Source: Saprospiraceae bacterium (GTDB lineage Bacteria > Bacteroidota > Bacteroidia > Chitinophagales > Saprospiraceae). From it: 48,629 bases of DNA. The translations under genes were made by a program, and so were the position numbers. Positions 10,431 through 18,764 of the stretch are shown in pieces. The notes below the pieces were generated by a model, which saw only the letters and a program-made list of their open reading frames with translations, had not been told where the DNA came from and ran no database searches. The stretch is from assembly GCA_016715405.1 (NCBI GenBank), contig JADKAE010000030.1, positions 1-48,629 on the forward strand, in the 5' to 3' direction. Every line of letters begins with the position of its first letter. Within the stretch, counting starts at the first letter, position 1.

Positions 10431-10790
10431 TACCTGGTTGCTGCTGGATACGCAAGTTCCACTATCGCAATTGCGGCGACTTTCGACCAGGTTGGTACCT
10501 GTAATCGCTGCAAATGACGGCAACGTGGTCGACCAGGCGCTCCAACTACCACCGTTGTTGGTGGAGTAGCGGTATTCGTCCACGCAAGTGCCTGTGCCGC
10601 CGCTGCCGGGGGTTGTCACTGTTATAGTTAGTGTTTGGCCTTCGCATACGGTTGCTATGTCGGGGGACTTAGCGATCACCGGGGCTATGGGGGCAGCTGA
10701 AATTATAAAATTGGTAGCTGTGCGGCAGTTGGGAACGGTAGAACATTCCGCATAGAAGGTATAGGTGCCCGGGGTGTTGGTATCTGGCAA
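9420..10790 (-). CDS. Giant repeat protein, fragment 4 (tandem ~89-residue repeats)
   Basis: 456 residues made almost entirely of near-identical tandem repeats of about 89 residues (267 bp). Each contains KSPNVTDVCVGATLSL, TGTCVIEYSHNGG and AIRKNCNGSGCDLS, so each has a conserved cysteine set. The first module is a longer variant (~94 residues) with ESRRNC and NQVSWAVV. Unit-to-unit identity is very high at DNA level, implying recent duplication or gene conversion. The frame is lost near 9445, where one copy has a small deletion relative to its neighbours. Confidence 0.7.
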   Translation of the reverse strand: MPDTNTPGTYTFYAECSTVPNCRTATNFIISAAPIAPVIAKSPDIATVCEGQTLTITVTTPGSGGTGTCVDEYRYSTNNGGSWSAWSTTLPSFAAITGTNLVESRRNCDSGTCVSSSNQVSWAVVADPAAPTATKSPNVTDVCVGASLSLTSVTDNGGGTGTCVIEYSHNGGPWTTTLTPFAAVAGTNTIAIRKNCDGSGCDLSLVSTYTWNAVADPAAPTATKSPDVTDVCVGATLSLTGVTDNGGGTGTCVIEYSHNGGPWTTTLTPFAAVSGANTIAIRKNCNGSGCDLSPVTTYTWNAVADPAAPTATKSPDVTDVCVGATLSLTGVTDNGGGTGTCVIEYSHNGGTWTTTLTPFAAVLGANTIAIRKNCNGSGCDLSPVTTYTWNAVADPAAPTATKSPNVTDVCVGATLSLTGVTDNGGGTGTCVIEYSHNGGPWTTTLTPLQLLQEPIP

Positions 10791-10815
10791 ACCGGAACCG
10801 CTAACGCCAACGGGG

Positions 10816-11973
10816 TTAAGGCGAACCAGTTCCTAGGAACGTGCCTCCTGTAGAAGCGGTATACCATCTAATTTCCCCAAAAATGGTATAATATACTGTT
10901 ATTTGGGCAAAATCAACACTCGCCGTTCTACTACTACTTGTATTTGCATTAATAACATCCAGAGTTAATCCAAACGTAGATGCGTTAATTTCCGCAGGTG
11001 TCCACGTTGTTAACCAAAGATCACTTGAGGTACCATATGTTTGCACCGTTGAGGCTAAATTTGGCCAATTTGTATTTATTATTGCCTTATTTTCTCCAAC
11101 CGGCGTAGTTCCATTTTTTACTAGCCCTACCACTAAATCTTGAATACCACCTGAAGTAGTCGACGATCCCCAGCGATTAATAGCAACAGTAATTCCAATT
11201 ATTGTCGCTTCCGACGGAATATTAAATCCAAAATTAGTAATGTGAAGGTTTTCAGAATTCCCGGGGGTGCCGTTACTAACACTAGTGTTCACCACGTTTC
11301 CATCATCTGCACTAATATTACTTAAATTAGTCCACGAACTGCCTGTTCCCCCACCTGTTGCTGCCGACCCCGCAAAACTTGGCCCTGCAGTTCCGTTGAT
11401 ATCGTCACAAGTCGAAGTAACTGTCAGACCACCGCTGCCCCCTTGACAAATCGTTACACCTGTGGTCGTAGGCGCATTATTAATCGTCACAGTTACATCC
11501 AGTCGAGAAGTGCTCTCGCACCCTGATACGGTTTGGGAAGCGTAATAATGATTGCCATTTACAAGTGCTGTAGAATTAGGCAGTGCAGAACCTCCACTAG
11601 ACATATCGTACCACTGAATACCCATACCGGTAGCTGTTAAATCGGCTACGGTGGGATTGTCGCTAGAGCAGAAAGTTTGAGATGCGCTTCCTGTTGGTGC
11701 AGCTGGTAATGCTACAACGGTTAAATTAGATCCGTTGTCCGTCCCCGTGAAATCGGGCCAGCTTGAAACGACTCTAATTCTGTATCCCGAACCTGCAGCT
11801 TGTGCAGGAGGGATCGTAGCTGAAATGCTGCCTGAACCTGTAGCAGTTACAGAACCAATGTTAGTAGGCGAAGCGAAAGAGCCTACACTATTAGAAAGTT
11901 GTGCTGTGAATACGTTGCCGGCGCCAAAGGTGCCCGTGACTGTGTAAGGTACTGTAACGCTTTCCCTTGGCAA
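10816..11973 (-). CDS. Giant repeat protein, fragment 3 (Ig-like and concanavalin-like segments)
   Basis: In-frame segment with several Ig-like modules. One carries the pattern ASQTFCSSDNPTVADL followed by GIQWYDMSSGG, typical of Bacteroidota Ig-like surface repeats. Next comes a cysteine-poor segment with NGTTPVGENKAI and TWTPAEINASTFGLTLDV that reads like a carbohydrate-binding or concanavalin-type beta-sandwich. It ends in IRWYTASTGGTFLGTGSP, which should continue into the next frame. Secreted, surface-exposed; ligand unknown. Confidence 0.65.
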   Translation of the reverse strand: MPRESVTVPYTVTGTFGAGNVFTAQLSNSVGSFASPTNIGSVTATGSGSISATIPPAQAAGSGYRIRVVSSWPDFTGTDNGSNLTVVALPAAPTGSASQTFCSSDNPTVADLTATGMGIQWYDMSSGGSALPNSTALVNGNHYYASQTVSGCESTSRLDVTVTINNAPTTTGVTICQGGSGGLTVTSTCDDINGTAGPSFAGSAATGGGTGSSWTNLSNISADDGNVVNTSVSNGTPGNSENLHITNFGFNIPSEATIIGITVAINRWGSSTTSGGIQDLVVGLVKNGTTPVGENKAIINTNWPNLASTVQTYGTSSDLWLTTWTPAEINASTFGLTLDVINANTSSSRTASVDFAQITVYYTIFGEIRWYTASTGGTFLGTGSP

Positions 11974-12344
11974 AACGGAGAACCTGTTATGGTATTAGTA
12001 GTAATTGATCCCTGAAATTGTCTGAGCGCAATAAGGATTGCTCCATTGGCTTCGGCGTCATTACTTGAGAGTTCGGCGGTTCCCGTACCTGTATTACCGG
12101 CGGCTGCCTTAATTGCCCAAGCCGCACCAATAGACATGTCCAAACCAGCATTATAGGTTATGTCATATATTTCTGTGAGGGAACCTGGCGACGTAGTATT
12201 CCAGTTAGAATAAGCTTCATTATCGGCATTTAATCCGAACATGATAATCGCAGCGCTTGCCGTAGCCGTAGTAATGCTGGTTGCGCTTAAATCATCACTA
12301 TTTGTTAAATCATGTTCCTGTTGCCACATCAAAAGGATTATCAA
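11883..12344 (-). CDS. Giant repeat protein, fragment 2 (head domain continuation)
   Basis: Continues the N-terminal head domain after a frameshift near 12330: the preceding frame ends in DVATGT while this one reads on through EHDLTNSDDLSATSI. The content is a beta-rich segment without cysteines, ending near a PFCQGK-type Ig-like repeat start. The first few residues and the last ~30 are out-of-frame read-through. No independent gene is implied. Confidence 0.6.
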   Translation of the reverse strand: MIILLMWQQEHDLTNSDDLSATSITTATASAAIIMFGLNADNEAYSNWNTTSPGSLTEIYDITYNAGLDMSIGAAWAIKAAAGNTGTGTAELSSNDAEANGAILIALRQFQGSITTNTITGSPFCQGKALQYLTQSRAPLAPATYSQHNFLIV

Positions 12345-12876
12345 TATCTACGCCAGAAAAGGCAACAATGCCCCCTGCCCCATTCTCCGCATCACTGTCT
12401 AAAGAAAAGGCGAAACTGGTTGCAGCCACATCTGTAGCGTCGGCTACCTTATAAAGTAGCGTTCCCCACCAATCATCATTCCCCCCTCCTCCTATCAACC
12501 TGCCATCAATCACCGTCCAACCTATTCTTGTAGCGTTAGACAAGGTAGTGTTGTCTTCTTCACTCTGCACAATATTCGCAATCATAACATCGCCTATTGT
12601 AAGCCCTGATGGCTTAGTGAGAGTCAGTGTAGTGGTGTTCGTCACTGCCGTTTGTGGAGACCCCGCCACCTGGAATATTTGGCCGACCGCAGTATTTAAA
12701 ACTCCCAAACTCGCCATAAACACAGCGACGACTAGGCTAACCATTCTGAGACGCAAATTTTTTCGCCGTCTAACTTCCGTAGCCTGACCTAAATTGGTCG
12801 CACCAGAGCCTACATTGTCTTTGCCGCAGCCATTATAAATTGAAAATAGCACGGTGGAGAGTAGTTGATTTTTCAT
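12310..12876 (-). CDS. Giant repeat protein, N-terminal fragment with signal segment
   Basis: N-terminal piece of the giant protein. I place the start at ATG 12876 (MKNQLLST) rather than the in-frame ATG at 12933. An unusually long N-terminal region of about 44 residues ending in a basic RRRKN stretch precedes a hydrophobic segment (about residues 45-62) and a plausible cleavage after TAVGQ. The mature part (IFQVAGSPQTAV onward) is a beta-rich domain with the phrase GLTIGDVMIANIVQSEED. The frame is lost near 12310-12344, where the next frame continues. A -7-like element lies about 100 nt upstream. Confidence 0.7.
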   Translation of the reverse strand: MKNQLLSTVLFSIYNGCGKDNVGSGATNLGQATEVRRRKNLRLRMVSLVVAVFMASLGVLNTAVGQIFQVAGSPQTAVTNTTTLTLTKPSGLTIGDVMIANIVQSEEDNTTLSNATRIGWTVIDGRLIGGGGNDDWWGTLLYKVADATDVAATSFAFSLDSDAENGAGGIVAFSGVDIDNPFDVATGT

Positions 12877-12976
12877 AATGGAAAGGTTTGATGTTGGAAT
12901 TTGGGTTTTAATTAAAAAGGGGGGATGTATCAATAGAAAAAACTATCCATATAGCCAATGAGGAAATATATCAAGA

Positions 12977-12984
12977 CAAATGTA
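12977..12984 (-). promoter_or_regulatory. Candidate -7 element for the giant repeat gene
   Basis: On the minus strand this reads TACATTTG, matching the Bacteroidota -7 consensus TAnnTTTG. It lies about 100 nt upstream of the chosen start at 12876. No convincing -33 TTG was seen at the right spacing, so this is a motif match only. The rest of the AT-rich 12877-13232 interval between the divergent genes holds no gene I can support. Confidence 0.35.
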
Positions 12985-13232
12985 CTAAAAACGGGTAATT
13001 TCTACTTTTTTAAATATTTCACTTTATTATAACACAAATGAAAATCAATTAATTACACAACATCAAGTCAAGAAACAAAAAATTGTCGGCCAGCTGATAT
13101 TCGCTTTTTTTCGATCACCTAAATAGTATGTTAGAGAAAGCTCGTTATTTTGCATAATAGACCCTCATAACTAACTACTTATGGCAACAGCATGGTCTAG
13201 TCAATTACTTCATTTTGAATCAATACACCGCA

Positions 13233-14323
13233 ATGGGTTGGTGTTGTTTATCCATAATCCTGCCGCTTTTTGCTTTTGCCCAATCCCCCGATACTTCCCA
13301 AGGCAACCCATTCCTCTGGGGCGTCCAGGCCCACCGCGGCTTTATCCTCCCCCACTCCACTGCGATTGCCAACGTTTCGCATTCGAATCCGTTCGGCCTG
13401 GAGATCAGGGGTATGTGGTTGCGCGCCGAAGACCGCCACACCCGTCAGTCGGGACTCGTGACCCAACGCGGTTTTTTGGTCAATTATATCAATTTCGACA
13501 ATCCGGAGGTACTCGGGCATTCCGCGTCGGCGGTGGCGTTGATTGAGCCGTTGATAAGGCCGGGAGGGCGACTGTACGGATCAGTGCAGATGGGCGCGGG
13601 AGTTACCTTTTTGAGTAAGGTGTACGATGAAACCACGAATCCTACCAACCTGTTTTTCAGCACGTTATTAAGCTTTACCGGTATGGTCAACGCCAAGTTG
13701 TACTACCGGATCAATCCCCATTGCGAGTTGTCTTTGGGTTATAATTACAACCACATTTCTAACGGCGGGATGAAGCTCCCCAATAAAGGCATGAATTTTC
13801 CGATGGCAAATGTGGGTTTTCAATATCACTTCAGGCCTATCACTTTAAAACGTCCGCTCAAAACCGACGAGTGGAAGCAACAATCCCGAAATTATGCGTA
13901 TGTGCTGGGCATTTCCAGCATCAAACGGCACAGGCTACGCCCGATTTCCCCACCAACGAATACACGCTTTTAGTAGGCGGCTGGGGCGTCGTGGGCCGGC
14001 AAATCGGCAGATTGAGCGGTGTATCGGCCGGCACGGAATGGGTGCACGACGGTTGGGCGCGGGAGATTCAGGATAGAAAAGGCGTTGACAAAAGCGCCTG
14101 GAAAGGCGCTATGCTGCTGGGCTACGAGGTGTTGGCCGGCCGCACGCGATTTGGCGTCCACTTCGGCGCTTATGTGTTTAACCCATCGGGCGATGTGGAT
14201 CCGGTGTATCAACGCTATAGCCTCTTGTATCGCTTCGGCGATCATCTGCTGCTGGGCGCCACGATGAAAACGCACCGCCAGGTGGCGGATGTCATTGATG
14301 TGCGGGTGGGATGGCTGTGGTAG
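13233..14323 (+). CDS. Acyloxyacyl hydrolase, PagL-like lipid A 3-O-deacylase (frameshifted)
   Basis: Outer-membrane beta-barrel enzyme of the PagL family, which removes the 3-O-linked acyl chain from lipid A. The start is ATG 13233; an in-frame TTG lies 18 nt upstream. A short signal peptide follows (LSIILPLFAFAQ). The family signature NHISNGGMKLPNKGMNF carries the His-x-Ser pair of the PagL active site. The frame breaks at about 13925: the first frame ends in out-of-frame residues, while the second reads on through NEYTLLVGGWGVVGRQ and ends in VIDVRVGWLW with an aromatic barrel-type C-terminus. Total length of about 360 codons suits Bacteroidota members. It faces lolA across a word-hairpin, so the two genes converge. 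Confidence 0.75.
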
Positions 14324-14420
14324 GAGGGTGAGAGAGTGGGAGGGTGAGAGGGTGGGATGTTTCCAATGCTTAAGGATAATCCCACCCTCCCACACTCTCC
14401 CTCTCTCACCCTCCCCTCTC
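14323..14420. terminator. Word-hairpin between pagL-like gene and lolA
   Basis: Reiterated GAGGGTGAGAG/GTGGGAGGG words run from the stop codon of the plus-strand gene (14321-14323), followed by a loop of about 21 nt and then the reverse-complement words (CCCACCCTCCCACACTCTCC and on), ending 3 nt before the lolA stop at 14423. Its place between two convergent genes suggests a bidirectional terminator. Confidence 0.65.
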
Positions 14421-14422
14421 TG

Positions 14423-15059
14423 TCATTTCGCAGAGAAGGCTCCGGCCGGCAGCGGTTCATTCACCTTTCGATTCGTAAATTTAATGCTGGTGAGGTCGCC
14501 GGCTTCGTGCATATCGATGCGGGCCATCATCAGGTCTTTTTGTCGAAGTACAGGTCGATGCCGCTGATATAACCTTTGATTTCTTTGTCGACAGGCGTGA
14601 GCTTGATCAGGGTTTGCTGGTCGTTTTCAAATAACTCATACGAGAATTTGTCGTTGCCGTCGAGCACGTTGCCCTGCAAGGTACGCGTGAGCATGCCCTG
14701 GATTTTCTGGAAGGTATCGTTTTTGCCGGCGTCGATTTTGCTCACTTTGCCATTGTCAACTATAGTTAATTGCTTGTCGTTGAGCAGGATGGTATATTTG
14801 TACGGCGAATTGTATTCCCAACGCAGCCGGTTTTTTTTATCAAAATAAAACAAACCTTTAGCTATCATTTTTCTTTCATGAAGCTAAGCTGTTTCTCCTG
14901 CACGAAGTTGCACTGAATAGTCTCAGTGACTTTGGTGATGTTGCTGAGCTTTTGCTTGAAGCCCTCTACGTCTTTCATTTTGCGAAAGCCCTCCTGGGCA
15001 TTTGCGGTAGCAGTATATAAAAAAAGAAAGCTTGTAATCAAAAGGAATGTAAGGCGCAT
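14423..15059 (-). CDS. lolA: Outer-membrane lipoprotein carrier protein LolA (two frameshifts)
   Basis: Periplasmic carrier of the LolA family. The signal peptide ends in TATANAQ, followed by FKQKLSNITKVTETIQCNFV with the family's Q(C/S)xFxQ region and a beta-rich body (LFYFDKKNRLRWEYNSPYKY). Two frame breaks each sit in a run of A: near 14874 (KEK then MIAKG) and near 14537 (FDKK then DLMMAR). Restoring one A at each site gives 212 residues ending VNEPLPAGAFSAK, the usual LolA length. LolA-like proteins are standard parts of aryl-polyene/flexirubin clusters, where they are thought to help move the lipid-like pigment to the outer membrane; its neighbours here fit that role rather than general lipoprotein transport. 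Confidence 0.8.
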
Positions 15060-15132
15060 GTGCGGTGGTTATTTTCTACAAAACTACGGGCTTATTGGTA
15101 TTGTTTTTTGCGATTAACACAATAATAACAAT

Positions 15133-15202
15133 AGTGAACTGTGAACTGTGAACAGTGAACTGCACCTTGAACTGTTCACTGTTCACAGTTCACAGTTCAC
15201 TA
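15133..15202. terminator. Word-hairpin (GTGAACTGTGAAC words) at halogenase stop
   Basis: GTGAACTGTGAACTGTGAAC words face their reverse complement GTTCACAGTTCACAGTTCAC across a loop of about 20 nt. The TAG stop of the upstream minus-strand gene (15200-15202) lies inside the arm. No long T-run follows. Confidence 0.6.
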
Positions 15203-16432
15203 ATTTATCACCAACGCCGACGTATCCTGCTTATACAGGCCATAGCGGGTCATAAACTGCAGCACTTTGTGGCTAAAGGAACCGCTGCGGATCTCACCGG
15301 TAAAGATGCGGGTGACGTGTTTGGTGACAAAAGGATTGAGGAAACGAGACAACAACGAAGTTTTGTATTTCTGCCCTACGCGAAACAGCGAAAACAGGGT
15401 GCCTTCGTACCACATATCGATAATCGATTGCCAGCTCTTGAGCTCCTCCCGGTGGTGGCGCTGGTAGGCTTCAAACGCCGCCGGCGTACCTTTGTCGATA
15501 GCTTTGGCCAGCTGTACTGCGCTGTACATAGCCAGGTAGAGTCCTGTGGAAAAGATCGGATCAATAAAACCGGCACTATCACCTACCAATGCCCAGCCTT
15601 CGCCGTATAATTTCAGGGATTTCCACTGGTAATTGGTATAGGACATCACCGTGGTAGTGCGTTGAGCGTTTTTGACGTAGTCGCGGAGCTTGGGCTCCTG
15701 CCGGAGGAAGTTGTCGTATTGCTCTTCTTTGGTATCGCCCAGCTGCTTGAGATGTTTGGGCGAAACGACGATGCCCACCGATACGCGGCCCGGCAGGGGT
15801 ATGCGCCAGCCCCAGCCTTTGCTATAGCGGTCCACATGGATATTGCCGGGATCGGTCATCTCCACGTTTTCCTGGTGGGAAAACAGGGCCAGGTCTTTAC
15901 GACCTCCTTCTTCCGAAGGCAGGTTGAGCAGGTTGGGCAGCAGTCGAGTGCGGCCGCTGGCGTCGACGAGCAGGTCTACGCCGTCGTTGAAGAAACCCTC
16001 GGCAGCTGCCAGGGTTTCGGGGGTCAGGGCTGGTTTGCCTTTGTTGTCGAGCATTACCTCGGCGCGATGCGAAAACAAACGGGCGCCGGCATCCACCGCC
16101 GCCTCCAGTATGGCTTCGTCGAATTTATCTCGCGGCACGTTGTAGGCGTATACCATGCGCGTTCGCGCCAGGTCGAAGCCAAATGACAATGTTTCGTGCG
16201 GATCGAGGCAGATGGTGGCGCCGGGCTTGAAGACGGAAAATTCGCTTACTTTTTCTTCTACGCCCAGTTCTTTTAAGATGGGAATGATGGCCGGTAATAG
16301 AGATTCGCCTACGATGAGAGCCGGGCGGTGTGGTGTGCGAAAAATACCTACTTTATGCCCTTTTCTCGCCAGCAAGGTGGCCAAAGTACTTGCCGATGGG
16401 CCTCCGCCGATGATGGCGATGGTCTTTTTCAT
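15200..16432 (-). CDS. FAD-dependent halogenase-like oxidoreductase 1
   Basis: 410 residues, intact. An N-terminal Rossmann FAD site (IAIIGGGPSASTLATLLARK, residues 5-24) is followed by the family's GESLLP motif, a GWGWRIPLP stretch matching the WxWxIP motif of flavin-dependent (tryptophan-type) halogenases, and a VGDSAGFIDPIFSTG FAD-binding block. Members of this family halogenate aromatic rings or act as simple hydroxylases; the motif alone does not prove halogenation. A second homologue lies at 25970-27214. Flexirubin clusters often carry such enzymes for aryl-ring tailoring. No frameshift was found. Confidence 0.75.
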   Translation of the reverse strand: MKKTIAIIGGGPSASTLATLLARKGHKVGIFRTPHRPALIVGESLLPAIIPILKELGVEEKVSEFSVFKPGATICLDPHETLSFGFDLARTRMVYAYNVPRDKFDEAILEAAVDAGARLFSHRAEVMLDNKGKPALTPETLAAAEGFFNDGVDLLVDASGRTRLLPNLLNLPSEEGGRKDLALFSHQENVEMTDPGNIHVDRYSKGWGWRIPLPGRVSVGIVVSPKHLKQLGDTKEEQYDNFLRQEPKLRDYVKNAQRTTTVMSYTNYQWKSLKLYGEGWALVGDSAGFIDPIFSTGLYLAMYSAVQLAKAIDKGTPAAFEAYQRHHREELKSWQSIIDMWYEGTLFSLFRVGQKYKTSLLSRFLNPFVTKHVTRIFTGEIRSGSFSHKVLQFMTRYGLYKQDTSALVIN

Positions 16433-16450
16433 GAGGGAGAAATGCTGGAT

Positions 16451-16538
16451 TGTTGTCAGGTTATCGGTTGTCGGTTATCTGTTGGTCTGTTAAATATGAC
16501 CTTAGAACTGACAACCGATAACTGACAACCGACAACAT
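16451..16538. terminator. Word-hairpin (ATCGGTTGTCGGTT words)
   Basis: Words of the type TTATCGGTTGTCGGTTATC face AACCGATAACTGACAACCGA across about 25 nt. It starts 3 nt beyond the stop codon of the minus-strand barrel gene at 16542. Confidence 0.55.
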
Positions 16539-16541
16539 CAA

Positions 16542-17084
16542 TTAGAAGCTCAGCGCAATACCCCCGGTGAGGTAATTGAGATTGTAGCCCACCTCACCGA
16601 ACACGCCGAAGCGGTCGGAGAAGTAATAGCGCACGCCGGCTACTACACCCGGATAAATATTTACGCTGTTGCTATCTTCAAAAAAATCATCGTCGTAATT
16701 GATCGATTCAAATGCGGTGATGAGTTGGATAGCAGCATACACGTCGAGCTTTTCTACCGGGATGATCGTAAAATGGTAGGTTCCGCGGGGAGCCAATACA
16801 AAGTTGCCGTACGTAATATCTCCGAAAAAATCGTTCTTGTCAACCGCTACGCGGAAGCCAGTGTACGCGCCTATGCCGATGACGCCGAATTTGCCGGTAG
16901 GCCAGACACCCACCTCAAAGGAGGCGCTAACGCCAGGGGAAATAAAGCCGAAGTCGTACCATCCGCCTACGCCGATGCCGATGTTGAGGACTTTAGATCC
17001 TTTTTCATAAGCTTGCGCTTGAGATTCCTGCACGAGGCCGCAACACAATACGGCCGTAAAGAGTACTAATACAATCTTTTTCAT
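16542..17084 (-). CDS. Small outer-membrane beta-barrel protein
   Basis: 180 residues with a clear signal peptide (MKKIVLVLFTAVLCCGL to SQAQ). The mature part has alternating beta-strand patterns and a C-terminal VGYNLNYLTGGIALSF ending in an aromatic residue, as expected for a Bam-inserted barrel. Repeated GVxxGVRYYFSDRFGVFGEVGYN-like strands resemble OmpW/opacity-type porin-like families, but I cannot assign a specific one. It sits between the two flavoprotein genes of the pigment-like cluster; a role in placing the product in the outer membrane is only an inference. Confidence 0.65.
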   Translation of the reverse strand: MKKIVLVLFTAVLCCGLVQESQAQAYEKGSKVLNIGIGVGGWYDFGFISPGVSASFEVGVWPTGKFGVIGIGAYTGFRVAVDKNDFFGDITYGNFVLAPRGTYHFTIIPVEKLDVYAAIQLITAFESINYDDDFFEDSNSVNIYPGVVAGVRYYFSDRFGVFGEVGYNLNYLTGGIALSF

Positions 17085-17131
17085 AGGAATTAGGATTTAA
17101 TGGTCTTTTATTAGCCGCCAAGATACCAATT

Positions 17132-18644
17132 TTAATGTTTGTTAATCTGCTGCATGAGATATTTTAAACCAAGAAAACGCGAGCAGGTCATGATGGCTCC
17201 CACCGTCACGCCCAACATGCCGTGCATATTGAGGTTTTGTCCGGTGAGGAATAAATTGGGGATTTGGGTACGCGGCGAGAGCAATGACATCATGGGGTTG
17301 TTGTAGTCCTTGGCAATACCGTACATCGAACCGTCGGAGGTGCCGATGTAGTCGCGGTAGGAAAGCGGCGTGGAGACATGGAGCGATTGTATTTTATCGC
17401 GAATGCCCGGAAATCTTTTTTCTACTTCCGCGAGCAATTTTTCTGCTTTTGCCTGCTTAAAATCCCTGATATTCATCTCCCCGGCTGGCCTGCATGGGGT
17501 ATCACGTTGAGCGTATGCGCCCATTTTTCTACTTCTTCATACCGCATATAGGACATCACATTCTGCTGTCGGCATATTTTTCCGATTTGGAACTTGCCGG
17601 CACAAAAACGATGTAATTCTCCGGCCAGTTTTCTTCCGTGTAGTGGATCGCCGACCACACGTCGGCGTTTTTGGAATGATAGTAGTTGTAGTTGAGGTAT
17701 TCAAACGTATCGGGCTTGAATACGATATGCACGGTGAAGATGGAAATCGAGTTGTCGAGACCGGCGATGCGTTTGCGGAAGGATTTTCTGACAAACCCTT
17801 CCTCTATCATATCGAGGGTTTGCACCGGGTGTATATTCGAGATAAACTGTTTGCCCTCAAAGCGGCGCCCATCGGTGGTCAATACGGCAGTGGCGCCTTC
17901 GCTGCCCATCTCTATTTTGCTTACTTCGCAATAGTTGTATATCTCGCCGCCGTGGTCTTTGATGCCTTTGGCCAGCAATCGCGCAATTTGTGCGCCGCCG
18001 TCGACGCATTTCCAGGCGCTTTCTATGTAGGTGTTCACTACCAGGGCGTGGACGTATAACGGCGTGCGATCGGCATACCCCGCGTAAAGGGCGTTGGTGC
18101 CCGCCAGCACGTTGCGCAGTTTGGGATCCTGCACACATGTTTCGATGAAGCTCTTGGCGCCAATATTGAGGTATGACAAATCGTCTTCGTTAAACACCGC
18201 ATCTCTTACCCGGTATATCGGAAAGCTATCGCAGGCTTCCTGCAATTTGTCGCAATACAATTTCAGTCCCTCCCGCTCTTTAGGGAAAATAGCGGCCAAA
18301 GTCTCGTAAAAACGCTCGTACCCCATGGCGTGTGGATACTCCAGGGGGTCGTTGTCAAATGTCACGCGGTCGAACCCGCTTTCGTCCATTCGGCGCAACT
18401 TGAGTTTATCCATCAAACCCAGGTAAGAAAAAAAGCGGTACAGGTTTTGTCCTTCGTCTAAACCCCCGATATAATGCACGCCGGTATCAAAGATCACTTT
18501 GTCGCGCACAAAGATCTGCAGGTTGCCGCCCAATTGCCGGTTTTTTTCCAGCAGGCACACTTTGTACCCTTCTTTCGCCAGGATGTAGGCGCACTCCATC
18601 CCTCCCAATCCACTGCCAATGATGACGATGTCGTATTTTGCCAT
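17132..18644 (-). CDS. CrtI-like NAD(P)/FAD-dependent oxidoreductase 1 (frameshifted)
   Basis: Phytoene desaturase/carotenoid isomerase-like flavoprotein. The N-terminus carries the dinucleotide-binding motif (IVIIGSGLGGMECAYILAK) and the downstream LGGNLQIF loop; GVHYIGG is typical of the CrtISO/RetSat-like branch. The C-terminal FAD block appears as NLFLTGQNLNMHGMLGVTVG. Two frame breaks, near 17570 and 17480, separate the main frame (17556-18644) from the tail (17132-17524); the bridging frame contains MSYMRYEEVEKWAHTLNVIP. About 504 codons, normal for the family. The substrate is probably a polyene or fatty-acyl-type chain, given the neighbours, but this is unproven. Confidence 0.75.
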
Positions 18645-18645
18645 C

Positions 18646-18757
18646 TCTGTTTTTTGTTCTCTGTTCTCTGTTCTCTGTTTTCTGTTCTCTGTTTACGTAT
18701 AATTAGCAAAGTTAATGAACGGATAACGGACAACAGAGAACGGAGAACCGACAACTT
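18646..18757. terminator. Word-hairpin (TTCTCTGTTCTCTG words)
   Basis: Reiterated CTGTTCTCTGTTCTCTG words face a shorter reverse-complement arm (ACAACAGAGAACGGAGAACC), with about 45 nt of loop. It begins 8 nt beyond the stop of the trifunctional gene (18765) and ends 2 nt before the start of the next gene (18644). Confidence 0.55.
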
Positions 18758-18764
18758 CCATGAA

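Larger units (their letters stand above)
1..12876 (-). other. Giant secreted repeat-protein gene, broken into many frames, C-terminus beyond window
   Basis: One continuous minus-strand coding region of at least 12.9 kb (over 4,200 codons) can be followed from a signal-bearing start at 12876 to the window edge. Successive open frames overlap or abut, and each continues the same protein. Order from the N-terminus: a beta-rich head, Ig-like segments, blocks of ~89-94-residue repeats, a mixed Ig/PKD-like region, about ten ~77-residue repeats, HYR domains, a DUF4082-like domain, then ~80-residue repeats. Such proteins in Bacteroidota are cell-surface or secreted adhesin-like products, often exported by T9SS; the diagnostic C-terminus is not visible here. 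The breaks are small indels that can be recognised by comparison with neighbouring repeat copies, so assembly error is more likely than true decay. Specific function unknown. Confidence 0.8.

Noticed and set aside
1..12876. Programmed frameshifting as explanation for the giant gene's broken frames
   Set aside because: Breaks occur in both directions, at unrelated sequences and more often within repeat copies whose sister copies are intact; indel error is simpler.
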